The notes under the pieces are model-generated. The model was not told the origin of the DNA. It saw only the letters and a list, made by a program, of their open reading frames with translations, and made no database searches. Made by a program: the position numbers and the translations under genes. DNA of 64,000 bases from positions 24,272,350 to 24,336,349 of the forward strand of contig CM042542.1 of NCBI GenBank assembly GCA_023630585.1, written 5' to 3'. Shown here piece by piece: positions 43,365-53,944 of this stretch; the stretch's first letter is position 1, and every line of letters begins with the position of its first letter. The stretch is from Cranoglanis bouderius. Its lineage: Eukaryota; Chordata; Actinopteri; Siluriformes; Cranoglanididae.

Positions 43365-43805
43365 CAAGATGAAATCAATATTACAATCAATCATCTGTGG
43401 AGAAACGAATGTTTCACTGCCGTGTTCCAACAAACTGAAAGAAACCATGTTGATCAGAAACACAGTCTGAATAAAGAGATAAAAATGTGGAGGTAATAAT
43501 AATGTGTAAACAGCTCCAACACATGGATGTGTATTTGTGTAATCAGTGTGATGATGTGATGATATCTCTGTGTTGTGTGTAGACGCTGAAGGATTTGACT
43601 TTGGATTGTAAAAGATGTTATTAAAGCCTGAAGTAACTTGTAGCTGAGTGGATAAAAGGATGTGATCAGTCACGGTTATTGTTATGGAACTTCTACATCT
43701 GAATATGAATGATTCAGCTCCCAAACTGCTGGAAATGTGGGACGGGTTCTAACACTTCACCTAAACTGCTTTATCCTGGAGAAGAGGTTTGAGGTGAGAC
43801 TCCTG
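40931..43805. other. Gene-poor AT-rich region
   Basis: No ORF above 125 codons that is not repeat-driven. A cluster of GCTAGC/TTAGCT motifs lies at 40980-41300. (TA)n at 43331-43361. The part next to 43805 would be the 3' UTR of the NLR-like gene on the minus strand. Confidence 0.5.
43331..43361. repeat. (TA)n microsatellite
   Basis: About 30 bases of TA repeat. Confidence 0.95.
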
Positions 43806-43842
43806 TCATACACCAGTCCTGCTGAGTTTATTATTCTTAATG
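43806..43842 (-). CDS. NLR-like gene, putative terminal exon
   Basis: On the minus strand an acceptor (CTCTGTCTTACAG) at 43843-43850 precedes a short open stretch that completes a codon with the preceding exon and reads H-I-K-N-N-K-L-S-R-T-G-V then TGA at 43806-43808. The phase agrees with the donor at 43973. A short terminal exon after the last LRR is usual in fish NLRC3-like genes. It is short, so the call rests on splice sites and phase. Confidence 0.5.
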
Positions 43843-43869
43843 CTGTAAGACAGAGAAGAGCATCAGTGT

Positions 43870-43873
<4 letters not shown>

Positions 43874-43919
<46 letters not shown>
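43874..43919. repeat. (CA)n microsatellite in intron
   Basis: About 45 bases of CA repeat, between the terminal exon and the last LRR exon of the NLR-like gene. Confidence 0.95.
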
Positions 43920-43923
<4 letters not shown>

Positions 43924-43973
43924 CAGTATGATACAGTAGAGTAGAGTAAAGAGACAGTAAGTCAGTAACTCAC

Positions 43974-44150
43974 TGTAGTGTCTCCAGTTTACAGTGTGGA
44001 TCCTTCAGTAGATCAGAGAGCAGCTTCACTCCTGATTCTCCTGGATTATTAAAGTTCAGATCCAGTTCTCTCAGGTGTGATGAGGAGTTTGACCTCAGAG
44101 CTGAAGCCAGAGCAGCACAACCTTCATCTGTAATCCTGCAGTCACTCATC
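43974..44150 (-). CDS. NLR-like gene, leucine-rich-repeat exon
   Basis: A 177-nt exon, phase-symmetric, with acceptor CTTGCAG (44151 side) and donor GTGAGT (43973). It encodes MSDCRITDEGCAALASALRS then SSHLRELDLNFNNPGESGVK and LLSDLLKDPHCKLETL: one ribonuclease-inhibitor-type LRR pair with the L-x-x-L-D-L-x-x-N motif. In NLRC3-like receptors such exons are repeated in tandem at the 3' end and form the sensing horseshoe. This is a cytosolic innate-immune receptor family. The NACHT and FISNA domains are not in this window. Confidence 0.85.
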
Positions 44151-44302
44151 CTGCAAGAAAGAAAACCTTCTCACACTTAACACACTCAGTTTTATCTCTG
44201 AAAACATCAACTACACAAAATCTTTATATACAGAACATTTACTCTCCATCTCACACACACAACAATGACAATACATCTCATCACTACAATTACAATCACC
44301 AC

Positions 44303-44331
44303 AGTGTGTGTGTGTGTGTGTGTGTGTGTAC
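44303..44331. repeat. (TG)n at splice donor of LRR exon
   Basis: A TG tract directly abuts the exon donor, so on the minus strand the intron begins GTACACACAC. The duplicate exon at 49318 has the same arrangement with a longer tract. Confidence 0.93.
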
Positions 44332-44505
44332 CTCAGTATCTCCAGTGTACAGTGTGGATTCTCCAGTCCAGCAGAGAGCAGCTTCACTCCTGAATCCTGC
44401 AGGTTATTGTTCCTCAGGTCCAGTTCTCTCAGTCTGGAGGAGTTTGAGCTGAGAACTGAGGACAGAACTCTACAGCTTTCCTCTGTCAGATCACACTCAC
44501 ACAGA
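44332..44505 (-). CDS. NLR-like gene, LRR exon (duplicate B)
   Basis: A 174-nt phase-symmetric exon. Acceptor TCTCTTCCAG; donor GTACACA. It encodes LCECDLTEESCRVLSSVLSS then NSSRLRELDLRNNNLQDSGV and KLLSAGLENPHCTLEILR, a canonical RI-type LRR unit of 58 residues. It is identical by eye to the exon at 49318-49491. Its position one exon upstream of 43974-44150 and matching phase support both being spliced together. Confidence 0.88.
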
Positions 44506-44660
44506 CTGGAAGAGAAATGATGAAATATCAGAAGTCTGATCTCAAACACACAAACACAGCCATAATCCAGCTAAAGTTGATGATGTAACAGAAATGTGAG
44601 TGTGTTTCTCTCACACACAGAAATCAGAGGACAGGACGCCACATCAGCACATTTACAGGA
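44334..44660. repeat. Duplicated segment around LRR exon, copy 1
   Basis: The exon and about 150 bp of upstream intron (to GGACGCCACATCAGCACATT, then TTACAGGAGCAG) are essentially identical to 49320-49650. Downstream flanks differ only in microsatellite length before diverging. Confidence 0.9.
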
Positions 44661-44828
44661 GCAGCCACGTCTTTCTGCACTCCACAATCTCTCAGCTACA
44701 GTTTATTATAACACCATTAGCTCATCTACATAACACACACATGTGAGAGCGAGCAGCTACACACACTACACTCTGATCTGTCTTCAAGTTTCTACAACCA
44801 ACACTGCAGATATAGTGCATTTTATTTT

Positions 44829-44936
<108 letters not shown>

Positions 44937-44939
44937 GTT

Positions 44940-45310
44940 AGAGGTTTTATAGGAGACTTTCCAGGGCATGGATTGCCTTACACCAGTGATAAATGTTAAG
45001 CTCATTAGCAGCATTAATTGGGGCTGTTGAGAGCTCCATGTAGATAACATCTAGAAAGGACTCTAGGAGTCCATGCTCTAATGGAGAGAGAGTGAGGAGG
45101 TTTCCAGCAGACTGCAGTTATTTTCTTGGCAGCAGTGAAGCCCAGCAACAACTGTACGTTTATTGAGATTAGAAATGTTAAGCGTGGACAAATGGTTTAG
45201 GATCAGGACCGATACGGTTGCGGGCCCCGTCCCAGATATTCCATAGTTTGGACGCTACCTTAACCCAGAACTCAGTAACTGGTGGACTCTCCCAGAACAT
45301 ATGGATAAAA
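44940..45310 (-). pseudogene. L1-like ORF2 C-terminal fragment
   Basis: The minus strand reads GTFIHMFWESPPVTEFWVKV, then a decayed stretch, then SPLEHGLLESFLDVIYMELS and NAANELNIYHWCKAIHALES. This is the end of fish L1 ORF2. Its 3' edge touches the (GA)n tract. Confidence 0.7.
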
Positions 45311-45540
45311 GTGCCGGATGTCAGGATTCCGGACGTGCTGTTTTGTGTTTCGGCCACTAGAGGCCCTCAGTGTTCCCCATGTTGTGTTCCCCCTGTCTGT
45401 CATCAGTGTTACTGATGTCCCCTGTGTCTCATCCCCCTGTGTATATTTAAGTTGGCCAGTGACTTCAGTTCTTGTTGTTTTATGTAAATTTGTTACTGTG
45501 ATGTCTTTGTCTATAATTTTGCTCAGTGCCAGGGGTCTAA
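45311..45540. other. Unassigned, LTR-like
   Basis: GGCCACTAGAGGCCCTCAGT and TGTGTATATTTAAGTTGGCC suggest part of an LTR; not provable. Confidence 0.25.
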
Positions 45541-45865
45541 GGGACAATTTGAAGCAAAAGCCATTTTCTTATTAAACACAGATCTTTGTTTTCTTCAAGA
45601 GACTCACAGCGTTTCTGATGATGTGGATATTTTGGAAATCTCAGTGGGGACTGACATTTATTCTCATACGTCTCAACACTCTGCAGGTGTCTGTACTCTT
45701 AAACCTTTTAACTGGTACATTTCTTCATACAGATTATGATATTAATGGGCATTATGTCTGTCAAGTTGTTCAAATTCATAGTTTTATGTTCATTACCATA
45801 AATATTTATGGGTTCAATACAAAGCCAGAACGTGACATTCTTTTAGATTCACTGAAAAAATGAAC
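45541..45865 (+). pseudogene. L1-like endonuclease fragment
   Basis: Plus-strand frames give the endonuclease start: CFLQETHS-like sequence as FFKRLTAF in a shifted frame, then DVDFWKSQWG, HSAGVCTLKPFNWY and NGHYVCQVVQIHSFMFITIN followed by IYGFNTKPERDILLDSLKK. Several frame breaks. Confidence 0.7.
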
Positions 45866-46566
45866 TTTTCGGTAGAGTTAAATATATTAAATTTACTGTC
45901 ATAATTTCTACATTATATATTAAGATTCAGTGAGAACTAGAATTTTTATACACATTTTATTCATGCAATATATGAGCTGTGTGGAAAGAGTAAGTTTTAT
46001 TACATATTTACTTCTACTATTTATATGATTTATCGTCACTGCAGATAAAAACACTAAGTGAATTCTACTGTAAAAGTATAGTGTGTTTGAATCTGTACAT
46101 GTGCCCTTGGACAAGACAAGCTTCCCTCTTAACTCTGAATCAGAGACGGTTGGGGCGGTCCCAGAGCTGCTGCTGGATTATATGGATTATCTCGTGTGTA
46201 AGGGAAGTTATTGCCTTTCTGTGTTAGATTTGTGATAATACATGGCTACGTGTGAATGTAATATACATTACTGTTCATAATTACATTAATGTTAGTTTTA
46301 ATCACATGACCTCGGTAACGTTAAGTTGAGGTGATTTCTCTATAACGTAACGTTAACTTTATAACTCTTAGCTAGCTAACATTACCAGATTAGAAAAAAA
46401 ACAATCGCGTGCACATGTAACTGCAGGGAATCTCTCTATTTATTTCACTTCTATAAAACTAAAGGCATAAAAATTGGAGAGAGAGAGCTTAATCATAAGC
46501 AGAGGAGAGGAAATGTAGTTAACCTTAGCCATGTTCCTGCTAAAACATGCTGCCTAGGCCGTATAA

Positions 46567-46567
<1 letters not shown>
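45866..46567. other. No gene seen
   Basis: AT-rich; GTAACGTTA-type motifs near 46315-46385 without a recognised element. Confidence 0.4.

Positions 46568-46641
<74 letters not shown>
46568..46641. repeat. (CA)n microsatellite
   Basis: About 74 bases of pure CA repeat next to a Tc1 terminus fragment. Confidence 0.97.
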
Positions 46642-46645
<4 letters not shown>

Positions 46646-46888
46646 CATTTTAAACTGCCTGGCCATTTCTGTATTATAAATTCTTCATTCTAATAGTTCT
46701 GAGATGCTGGATTTTTCCAGTATCTCATTTCCATGAGCTGTAAGTCGTAATCATCAAGATTAAAACAAAAAAAGGGCTTGAAATATTTCACTTTATGTGT
46801 AATGAATCTAGAATATATGAAAGTTCCACTTTTTTTACGAGACAAAATTAACTTTTCCACGATATTCTAATTTTTTGAGATGCATCTG
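46642..46888 (+). mobile_element. Tc1-like 3' terminus (family A)
   Basis: Matches 6655-6888 and ends TTTTTTGAGATGCATCTG at 46888 followed by TA. No coding sequence left. The left side is replaced by the CA repeat. Confidence 0.85.
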
Positions 46889-46894
46889 TAAACT

Positions 46895-47389
46895 GGATGA
46901 ACTTTCTAATCAAAAGCTGAAGGTGGGTTTGTAAGGTCCAGAAGACGCTGGCTAGAAGAAGGAGAACAGAATTCGACTTACTTTTATAGGTGGGAAAAAT
47001 TTCTGTCCAAAAACACCATCGATCGGTTGAGATTAGATCATTCTGATTCTGACGACCCAAAAGAGATAAACACTGTTCAGAGTTCTAGAAGAATCTTTAT
47101 AGCAGTCAGTTTGGCTATGACACTGTTACATCTTTAATGGACTCTGTAGGTAATATTAACTGTATTAGTGCTTCTGATAAAAGTTTCTGTGATCACCTGA
47201 TTACGTACCTATAGAGATCCTCCAGTCCATCAAACACTCATTACTTATAGACCATTGGTGTCTGATTAGTATTTGTTTGCTACAATATTTGCAAAACTCT
47301 TAAAAACAGTTATAGAGGCTTAACAGATGAAACACAATCTGGGTTTATGAACAATAGCTCAACTTCTTAACCACTGAGCTAGCTTTATT
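46895..47389 (+). pseudogene. L1-like ORF2 linker/RT fragment
   Basis: The plus strand reads RRRWLEEGEQNSTYFYRWEK, then FLSKNTIDRLRLDHSDSDDP and KEINTVQSS, then in other frames SFMDSVGN-like and YRPLVS..FA.IFAKLLKTVI. It is the region before and at the RT start of a fish L1. It carries many stops and is interrupted by a MITE at 47390. Confidence 0.7.
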
Positions 47390-47798
47390 TTAACCCTTTA
47401 ACCTTGAAAAATGTGTTGACCTTAACTCAGCCTGATTGAGCCGTCTCTACCACTCGGGTTAGGTGTGTTATGTTAAAAATATTCACTAAATGTTGCTGTG
47501 TCTTGAAATAGTCTGCCTATTCAGTTTGCCTCCTTACAGGAAGTTAGCAAAAAGAAAGTCACTCCAGACATCTGTCTCTGGGTTTGATCTTTTTCTACAT
47601 GTTTTTGGTATTTGGTAAATGTATTTATACTTATATCATGAAGTGAATTATGGCCTATACTAAAACGGCCATAAGTTCCCTATACTAGGCCGATAGTAAA
47701 ATAAAGGTTGATTGTTGTTGGTGTTGCCCCAAGGAAATAAAAAAATGCAGAGAAAACTTTGCATTGCTTTTTTCTTAGTGAGGATGTTAAAGGGTTAA
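47390..47798. mobile_element. piggyBac-like MITE
   Basis: A 401-bp element with termini CCCTTTAAC and GTTAAAGGG (47394-47402 and 47786-47794), each flanked by TTAA (47390-47393 and 47795-47798). TTAA target duplication and CCC...GGG ends are the signature of piggyBac transposons. No ORF, so it would have moved with another element's transposase. Inside lies an imperfect inverted pair TGGCCTATACTAAAACGGCC and a related GGCCGATAGTA. Confidence 0.65.
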
Positions 47799-48057
47799 GA
47801 AGGTTTTGTTTGGGTTTGTCACTTTCTATGCAACTTAATTATTTTACTTGCAGGTATTTTATCCATAAATGTAAGGTATTAAAATTAACCCCCTTTATCA
47901 GACTTTCTAAGAGATATTGGGATCTATATTAAAACTTTGTCCCCCTCCGGTAACAAAAAAAGCTCCTAAAACTCTGACTGTATGCTCACATTTAGGTGTT
48001 TTTGTATTTTCTGTTCTTTATTCATTTATATTTGGAGGGGAGGGGAGGGGTGTTGTA
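47799..48057. other. Probable L1 remainder
   Basis: Weak L1-like sequence; no ORF supported. G-rich tract GGAGGGGAGGGGAGGGG at 48032-48050. Confidence 0.35.
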
Positions 48058-48345
48058 TGGGGGCACAGTGGTTTAGGGGTTAACACCTGCCTCTGCCCAG
48101 TGTGCATTTGTAGTCTCCCCGTGCTTCGGGGGTTTCCTCTGGGTACTCTGGTTTCCTCTCCAGTCCAAAGACATGAGCTGTAGGCTAATTAACATCTTTG
48201 AATGGTCTGTAGTGTGTGTGAATGGGTGTGTGATTGTGCCCTGTCCAGGGTGTCCCCTGCCTCGTGCCCTGAGTTCCCTGGGATAGGCTCCAGGCTCCCC
48301 GCGACCCTGTGTAGGATAAGCGCTACAGAAATGGATGGATGGAGG
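48058..48345 (+). mobile_element. tRNA-derived SINE
   Basis: Head GGCACAGTGGTTTAGGGGTT (A-box-like), body CCCCGTGCTTCGGGGGTTTC and CCAGTCCAAAGACATGAGCT, then CAGGCTCCCCGCGACCCTGT, and a tail of (ATGG)n. This is a widespread fish SINE type. The B box is partly lost, so the promoter is probably dead. Confidence 0.8.
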
Positions 48346-48560
48346 ATGTTGTATGTAAGTGATTTACGGGTCAGTTTTCATTCATCTCTCTCTTTGTTTT
48401 TCTTTTTATCTGGTTAAGTATTTTTTTGGCACTTTATTATGTTTGGTGATGAATGAACCCTTGGATATTATCCCTTGGTATATGTTCTGTTTACAACCCT
48501 TGTTTTGTATACAATTACTGATTAATTAAAAATAAAAATATAAAAAATGAATTAATGTGC
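48346..48560 (+). mobile_element. L1-like 3' UTR/tail
   Basis: TTTTTTTGGCACTTTATTAT through ATTAATTAAAAATAAAAAT looks like the 3' end of a fish L1; plus orientation agrees with 46895-47389. Confidence 0.4.
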
Positions 48561-49000
48561 CTTGTTCCTTAGTTTCCTCGCTCGGTGTTTAATGTTGATA
48601 GGCCAGTCCGTCGTGTCTCGTGTAAGTTCCCCTGTTTTTTCACCAGAAGCATTGTTATCCTAGCCATCCACGGCCAGCTCGGGGGTCGATGGTGAATCCA
48701 ATAATACGGATATTACATCTCCTGTTCCTATCTTCGTAATCCGCTAGCTTAAGCTCCAGTGACTGTAGGGTTTGTTCGTGTCTGCTAAGAGCACTGGAGC
48801 TGCTCTTCACCCCCGACTCTAGCTTGTTGGGGTTTGAGTTTATTGAGTTGATGCTCGTTGTTAGCGTGTCTAGCTTCACTTGTATAGCGTTTAGCTTAGC
48901 ATCCGTGTCCCCTCCCATCTGCTGTATCTGAGCGAGGCGTGGTTTGAGGTAGTCAATGTGTTTGGAGGAGAAACTAAAAGTTGATAGATTGAGCACACAT
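48561..49000 (-). pseudogene. L1-like ORF1 fragment (coiled coil)
   Basis: The minus strand reads LAQIQQMGGDTDAKLNAIQV, then heptad-like KLDTLTTSINSINSNPNKLE, then LQSLELKLADYEDRNRRCNI and RIIGF. This is the coiled-coil and start of the RRM of an L1 ORF1 protein (Transposase_22 family), the RNA-binding chaperone. The C-terminus is lost in a stop-rich stretch. Confidence 0.75.
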
Positions 49001-49245
49001 TGTCTAATCAAAGTACAAATGACACAAAAGGACAGATGACAGAACTGTAAGTTTAGTGTTTTTTAGAAGAGTTACAGCTTTTAAAATAAAAGCTAAAACA
49101 GCTCTTTTACAGCAGTTAAAAGAGTTACAGCTTTTCTGTTTACCGTGTTTGTTATTCAGAGGAAACGCAGCATGAACCCAGTCGAGCATCACGCACTTAA
49201 ACCACTAAACATTATAAACCACTCATGAAGCTCCACATCTACTTT

Positions 49246-49250
<5 letters not shown>

Positions 49251-49317
<67 letters not shown>
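49251..49317. repeat. (TG)n at splice donor of LRR exon copy
   Basis: About 65 bases of TG repeat, ending in GTAC at the exon boundary. It is longer than the matching tract at 44303. Confidence 0.96.
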
Positions 49318-49491
49318 CTCAGTATCTCCAGTGTACAGTGTGGATTCTCCAGTCCAGCAGAGAGCAGCTTCACTCCTGAATCCTGCAGGTTATTGTTCCT
49401 CAGGTCCAGTTCTCTCAGTCTGGAGGAGTTTGAGCTGAGAACTGAGGACAGAACTCTACAGCTTTCCTCTGTCAGATCACACTCACACAGA
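49318..49491 (-). CDS. NLR-like gene, LRR exon (duplicate A)
   Basis: A 174-nt exon with acceptor TCTCTTCCAG and donor GTACACA. The encoded 58 residues (LCECDLTEESCRVLSSVLSS onward) equal those of 44332-44505 by eye. Same strand, same phase, so it can be spliced in tandem with the downstream copies to lengthen the LRR domain. Upstream exons (more LRR, NACHT) would lie beyond the LINE pair, above 61 kb, and I do not see them in the remaining window. Confidence 0.88.
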
Positions 49492-49650
49492 CTGGAAGAG
49501 AAATGATGAAATATCAGAAGTCTGATCTCAAACACACAAACACAGCCATAATCCAGCTAAAGTTGATGATGTAACAGAAATGTGAGTGTGTTTCTCTCAC
49601 ACACAGAAATCAGAGGACAGGACGCCACATCAGCACATTTACAGGAGCAG
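49320..49650. repeat. Duplicated segment around LRR exon, copy 2
   Basis: Partner of 44334-44660. The match ends after TTTACAGGAGCAG. Confidence 0.9.
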
Positions 49651-50007
49651 TGACTCTTTCTGCATTTTATTACAGAAAATAAAGAATTATACAACTCTAC
49701 ACTACCAGTTAATAACATGCAGGGCGGCTCGTATCAGTGCACTAGCAGGGCTAATAATAATAATAATAAAAATATATATAATAAATATTTGCAGTTAATA
49801 AATGTTTTAAAGAGGATTGTTTTGGATTTTTTTGTGATGAAAAATCACAGGGGAATACAGGGCAGTGTACAAGAATGACAGAAATGTGACCACAGTGAGA
49901 CAGGAAACAACTACATGTAGAAACACACACTCACGCACACACACACTCACGCACACTCACGCACGCACACACACACACACAGACTCTGATTCTCCTGTTT
50001 GGAAAAT
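49651..50007. other. Unassigned with (CA)-rich repeat
   Basis: Contains an AATAAT run (49750-49768) and a CACACTCACGCA-type tract (49924-49981). No gene seen. Confidence 0.5.
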
Positions 50008-50033
50008 GGAGAGAGAGGGAGAGAGAGAGAGAG
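50008..50033. repeat. (GA)n tract at 3' side of LINE 1
   Basis: A short GA repeat touching the poly-T (minus-strand poly-A) end of the LINE at 50034. It is one of four GA tracts that bound the two LINEs. Confidence 0.9.
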
Positions 50034-50144
50034 GTTTTTTTTTTTTTTTTGAGATTTCAATACCTCTTTATTTATTCAAATTATGTAAAACACAAAATCT
50101 CTGTACTCAAACCAGAGATAGATTTAAAAAAGAGAAATAAAGAT

Positions 50145-53100
50145 TTAAATCAGCACAGTCCCAAAAAAAAGAACATTCTCTACAACCGAACATAAAACGT
50201 TTTTAAAACACCATATATTTGTGAACTCCTCTACATTATTTGTAGTTCTATAAAAATCAAAATCAACTTTTAGTCTGGCTTTCATCATTCTAACAAAAAC
50301 AGTGTTTACATCAAAATCTAAGGAGTTTTCTATTTTATTTCTTCTGCTGAGGTAAATAGCCATTTTTGCTTGACCTAATACAAAATTAAATAGCTGACAT
50401 TTCACTCTGCATTTCTGACTGTATCTAAAACCAAGAATAAACACCTGCTTGGAAAATTTTTCTCCAAACATCATAAACATTTGTTGTAACAGCTGAAAAA
50501 AAGAACGTAGTCTGTCACACTCCAAAAAGCAGTGATACACTGTTTCCCTCTGCAAACAAAAAGGACAATTATCACTTACATTGGGATTAATAACAGAAAT
50601 GAAAGCATTAACAGCCACAATACCATGTAGGATTCTCCACTGCAAATCTCCAACCCTTTTTGTCAACGGTGGTTTGTATAATGCTCTCCACTCAGGTCTG
50701 ACCTCAGTATCAAGCCCTAGATGAGCTCTCCAAGGAGTGTCAGCCTTACCATTTAATTTACCTTTGTTTAGAATTTTAACAAACAGTTTATACATGATTT
50801 TTCCTCCCATGACATCCAACCTGTTTGTGAGAGTCTCTCTGGACTCTAACAGTTGACCAGTGCATTCTCTAAAATCAGGAAAGATAGTCAATTTAGGAAA
50901 AGAATCATCAATACTTGGTCGACGGCGTCCGTTACAGTAATCATTTAACAAAGAGAGTTCAGTCTTTGTGAGTTCACTCTTCCAAGTGTTGAGCAGTCGA
51001 CTTATGACCCTGGTAGATCTAACTCCTACCTGAGAGGCTAGACTTGCAGTGTCGATCAATTTAGGTCCACATCGATCCACCACCTGTCCCAGTGTGACGA
51101 TCCCAGCCGAACAGAATGACTGCATCACAGAGGGTCCTGCTATATGCTCTACATTGAAGCGGGTCCCATGCACTACTGGCTCTTTCAACAGCCCTGATAG
51201 GGACTCACAGCTTGTTGCTCTATGAGCACTCAAGTCCATCAGAAACAAAGGCTCAAAAAGACCCAAATTTCGTCCTCGGGTCAGTATGGTTTGGGCTAAG
51301 GTCCAGACAAGGTCTATGGGCCCAACCAAGAGCCTCTGAATGAACTGGAGTCGGAAAGTAGCACCCCTGCTGGTGAGATGAGACCCTGCCCTCCTTCCTC
51401 TTTTGGTAAGAACAGTACGCTCTGTGGGATCCAATGCAGACGGTCCCAGAAAAAGTCCACCAACACCACCTGTATCCTGCCCAGCAGTTGTGCAGGTGGG
51501 TCTACACATGATAAACGGTGCCACAGCATAGATGACACCAAGTTGTTGATCACTAGTGTACGACCCCTAAAAGACATGTGTGGTAAGATCCATTTCCATT
51601 TCCTAAGACGTCCTTCAACTTTTTCTAGAACATTGTCCCAGTTTTTACACACAAAAGTATCATTACCAAGATACACACCAAGATATTTGAAACCACCCTT
51701 GTTCCAAATTAACCCGGCAGGTAAAACGAGTTTCTTGCTTAACTCATCACTAATTGTTACTGCTTCACTTTTTCCCCAGTTAGTCTTAGCAGAGGACAAT
51801 AAACCAAAGTCATTAATATTTTCTACAAGGGTGTCAATATCTTCCTGTTTCTTGACAATGACAACAACATCGTCGGCATAAGCAGATAGTTTAAAAACTG
51901 TCTCACATCCAGGAAGGCGTACACCCGAAAGAGACTGTCTTAATTTATGTAGGAGAGGCTCTATGGCCAGGGAGTACAACATGCCAGATAATGAGCAGCC
52001 TTGTCTGACTCCCCTCTGAACCTTAAAGGGAGCACTTAAACCACCGTTGATCTTTAAAATACTCTCAATGTCGCTGTACAGGACTCGGATCATCTTTATA
52101 AAACCAGAGCTGAACCCAAAAGCTTCTAGTGTTTGCCACAAATACTGATGTTCAACTCTGTCAAAAGCCTTTTCTTGATCTATAGAAATCAGACAAATTT
52201 CACAGCCTAATGAATTGGAGAGGTCCAAAACATCACAAATTAAGATAATGTTGTCAGATATCAACCTACTGGGTATACAGTAAGTCTGGTCAACATGAAT
52301 GGTATGCTCCATCACTTTTCTCAGCCTCATGGCCAACACCTTTGACAAAAGTTTGTAATCAGTGCAGAGCAGAGCCACTGGCCGCCAGTTTTTGATCTCT
52401 TGTAAATCTCCCTTTTTAGGGAGAAGAGTGAGGATTGCTCACTCAATGCCTGGAGCTTTGCCACTCTCTAGGCTCTGTAATGCAGATTGTAGCTCATCAG
52501 CAGAGATTTGTGTTTCCATCTCTGCATTAGCCTCTTCGGATACCTTGGGTAAGTCCTCATAGAAGGCCTGTGCCACTTCTGGTCTCTCTTGGAACTCCTT
52601 CTTGAAGAGCTTCTCGTAGAAAGCGACTGCACATTTGCGGATCTCCTCAGACTCCTGCAGGGGTTGCCCGGTGCTGGACCGCAGAGAGTGCATAAGTCTC
52701 CTTTGTCCATTCCTGCGTTCAAGGCCGAAAAAAAAGTGAGAGGGTGCATCCATTTTTGCGATATTTTGATAACGAGAGCGGACCAGAGCTCCTTGAGCAG
52801 AAAAACCCAGCAGGTTAGATAGAGCTGACTTTTTTCTTTTGAGAACTTTAAAATGTTCTCTGTCTCTTGTGGAGTCTGCTAAATCTTGCAGCTTCATTAT
52901 TTCACTCTCCAAAGCTTTCATAGATCTAGTCATGTCTCTTGTGACATTGAGAGTATACTGTAGGCACAGCTGTTTGATCTTGCTCTTCCCTATATCCCAC
53001 CACTGTTGTAAAGAAGTATATTCAGATTTTGTCTTTGTATAACCATCCCAGAAATATCTGAAAGCTTCTTTAAAAACATTATCAGAAAGCAGGGTTGTAT

Positions 53101-53944
53101 TAAAATGCCAGTAGGCACTATTGCATTTCACATCTTTAACAAAGATAGAGACTTGTACAAGGGAATGATCTGAAACACCAACTGGGTGTATTAAGCAACT
53201 TTTAAGTACGTTACTCTGATGTTTGAAGCAGTAGAATCTGTCAAGCCTAGCCAAAGATAAAGAATTGTCTTTTATATGAGTCCAGGTATATTGACGTTGA
53301 GTAGAGTGAAAAAGCCTCCAAACATCACATAGATCATTCGCCTCAATTAGTTTCACAAGACATTTCTTGCTGGCTCCATGAGGTTCTGGGTGATTTCTAT
53401 CTAAAGTTGCATTAGCAGTGCAATTAAAATCACCACCCAGAAACATGTATCCATCATCACTGCAGTTACTGATTACAGTGTTTAGAGTGTTTAAAAAGAC
53501 CACCCTTTCTGTGCCTACAGTTGGAGCGTATACATTAATGAAAGTCAGTTTCACATTTTCAAATATAGCTTGTATTTATAATAAGCGACCCTCAATAATT
53601 TCCTCAGGAACACAAGAAATGGGTAAAAAATCTCTAGAAAACAAAATACTAACTCCACCACTGTTACTGCTCTTATGACTGAGATAAATTTCCCCATCCC
53701 ACTCCTTCTTCCATGCAGTTTCATTATCAGCTGTACTGTGTGTTTCTTGTAAAAATATAACATTTAATTTCTTAGCTTTAAACAAACTGAAAAGGGAAGC
53801 TCTCTTCCCATCCTCTCTGGCACCGTTAATGTTTAATGAACCCAGCTTTATGTCACACATATTAAATGTAAAGCTGCAATTAAACAAAACAGAGATGTTA
53901 AGACCAAAAAAGAATAAGAAAAGGGGGAGACACTTAACCATCAT
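50145..53944 (-). pseudogene. LINE 1 ORF2: endonuclease-reverse transcriptase, broken
   Basis: The ORF2 polyprotein nicks target DNA and primes reverse transcription. Endonuclease: KLGSLNINGAREDGKRASLF, VIFLQETHST, then FLGGDFNC and RLDRFYC, VSDHSLV. Reverse transcriptase: LISIDQEKAFDRVEHQYLWQ, RQGCSLSGMLYSL and Y-A-D-D at 51880-51869. C-terminal zinc motif CPFCLQRETVYHCFLEC near 50570. Three lesions: an in-frame TAA at 53578-53576, where the sister element has a sense codon; a deletion of roughly 38 codons before the RT (junction about 52440), which also leaves a TGA; and a frameshift near 51380. Apart from these it is open for about 1,260 codons. Sister element 2 is the guide for each statement. 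Confidence 0.9.
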
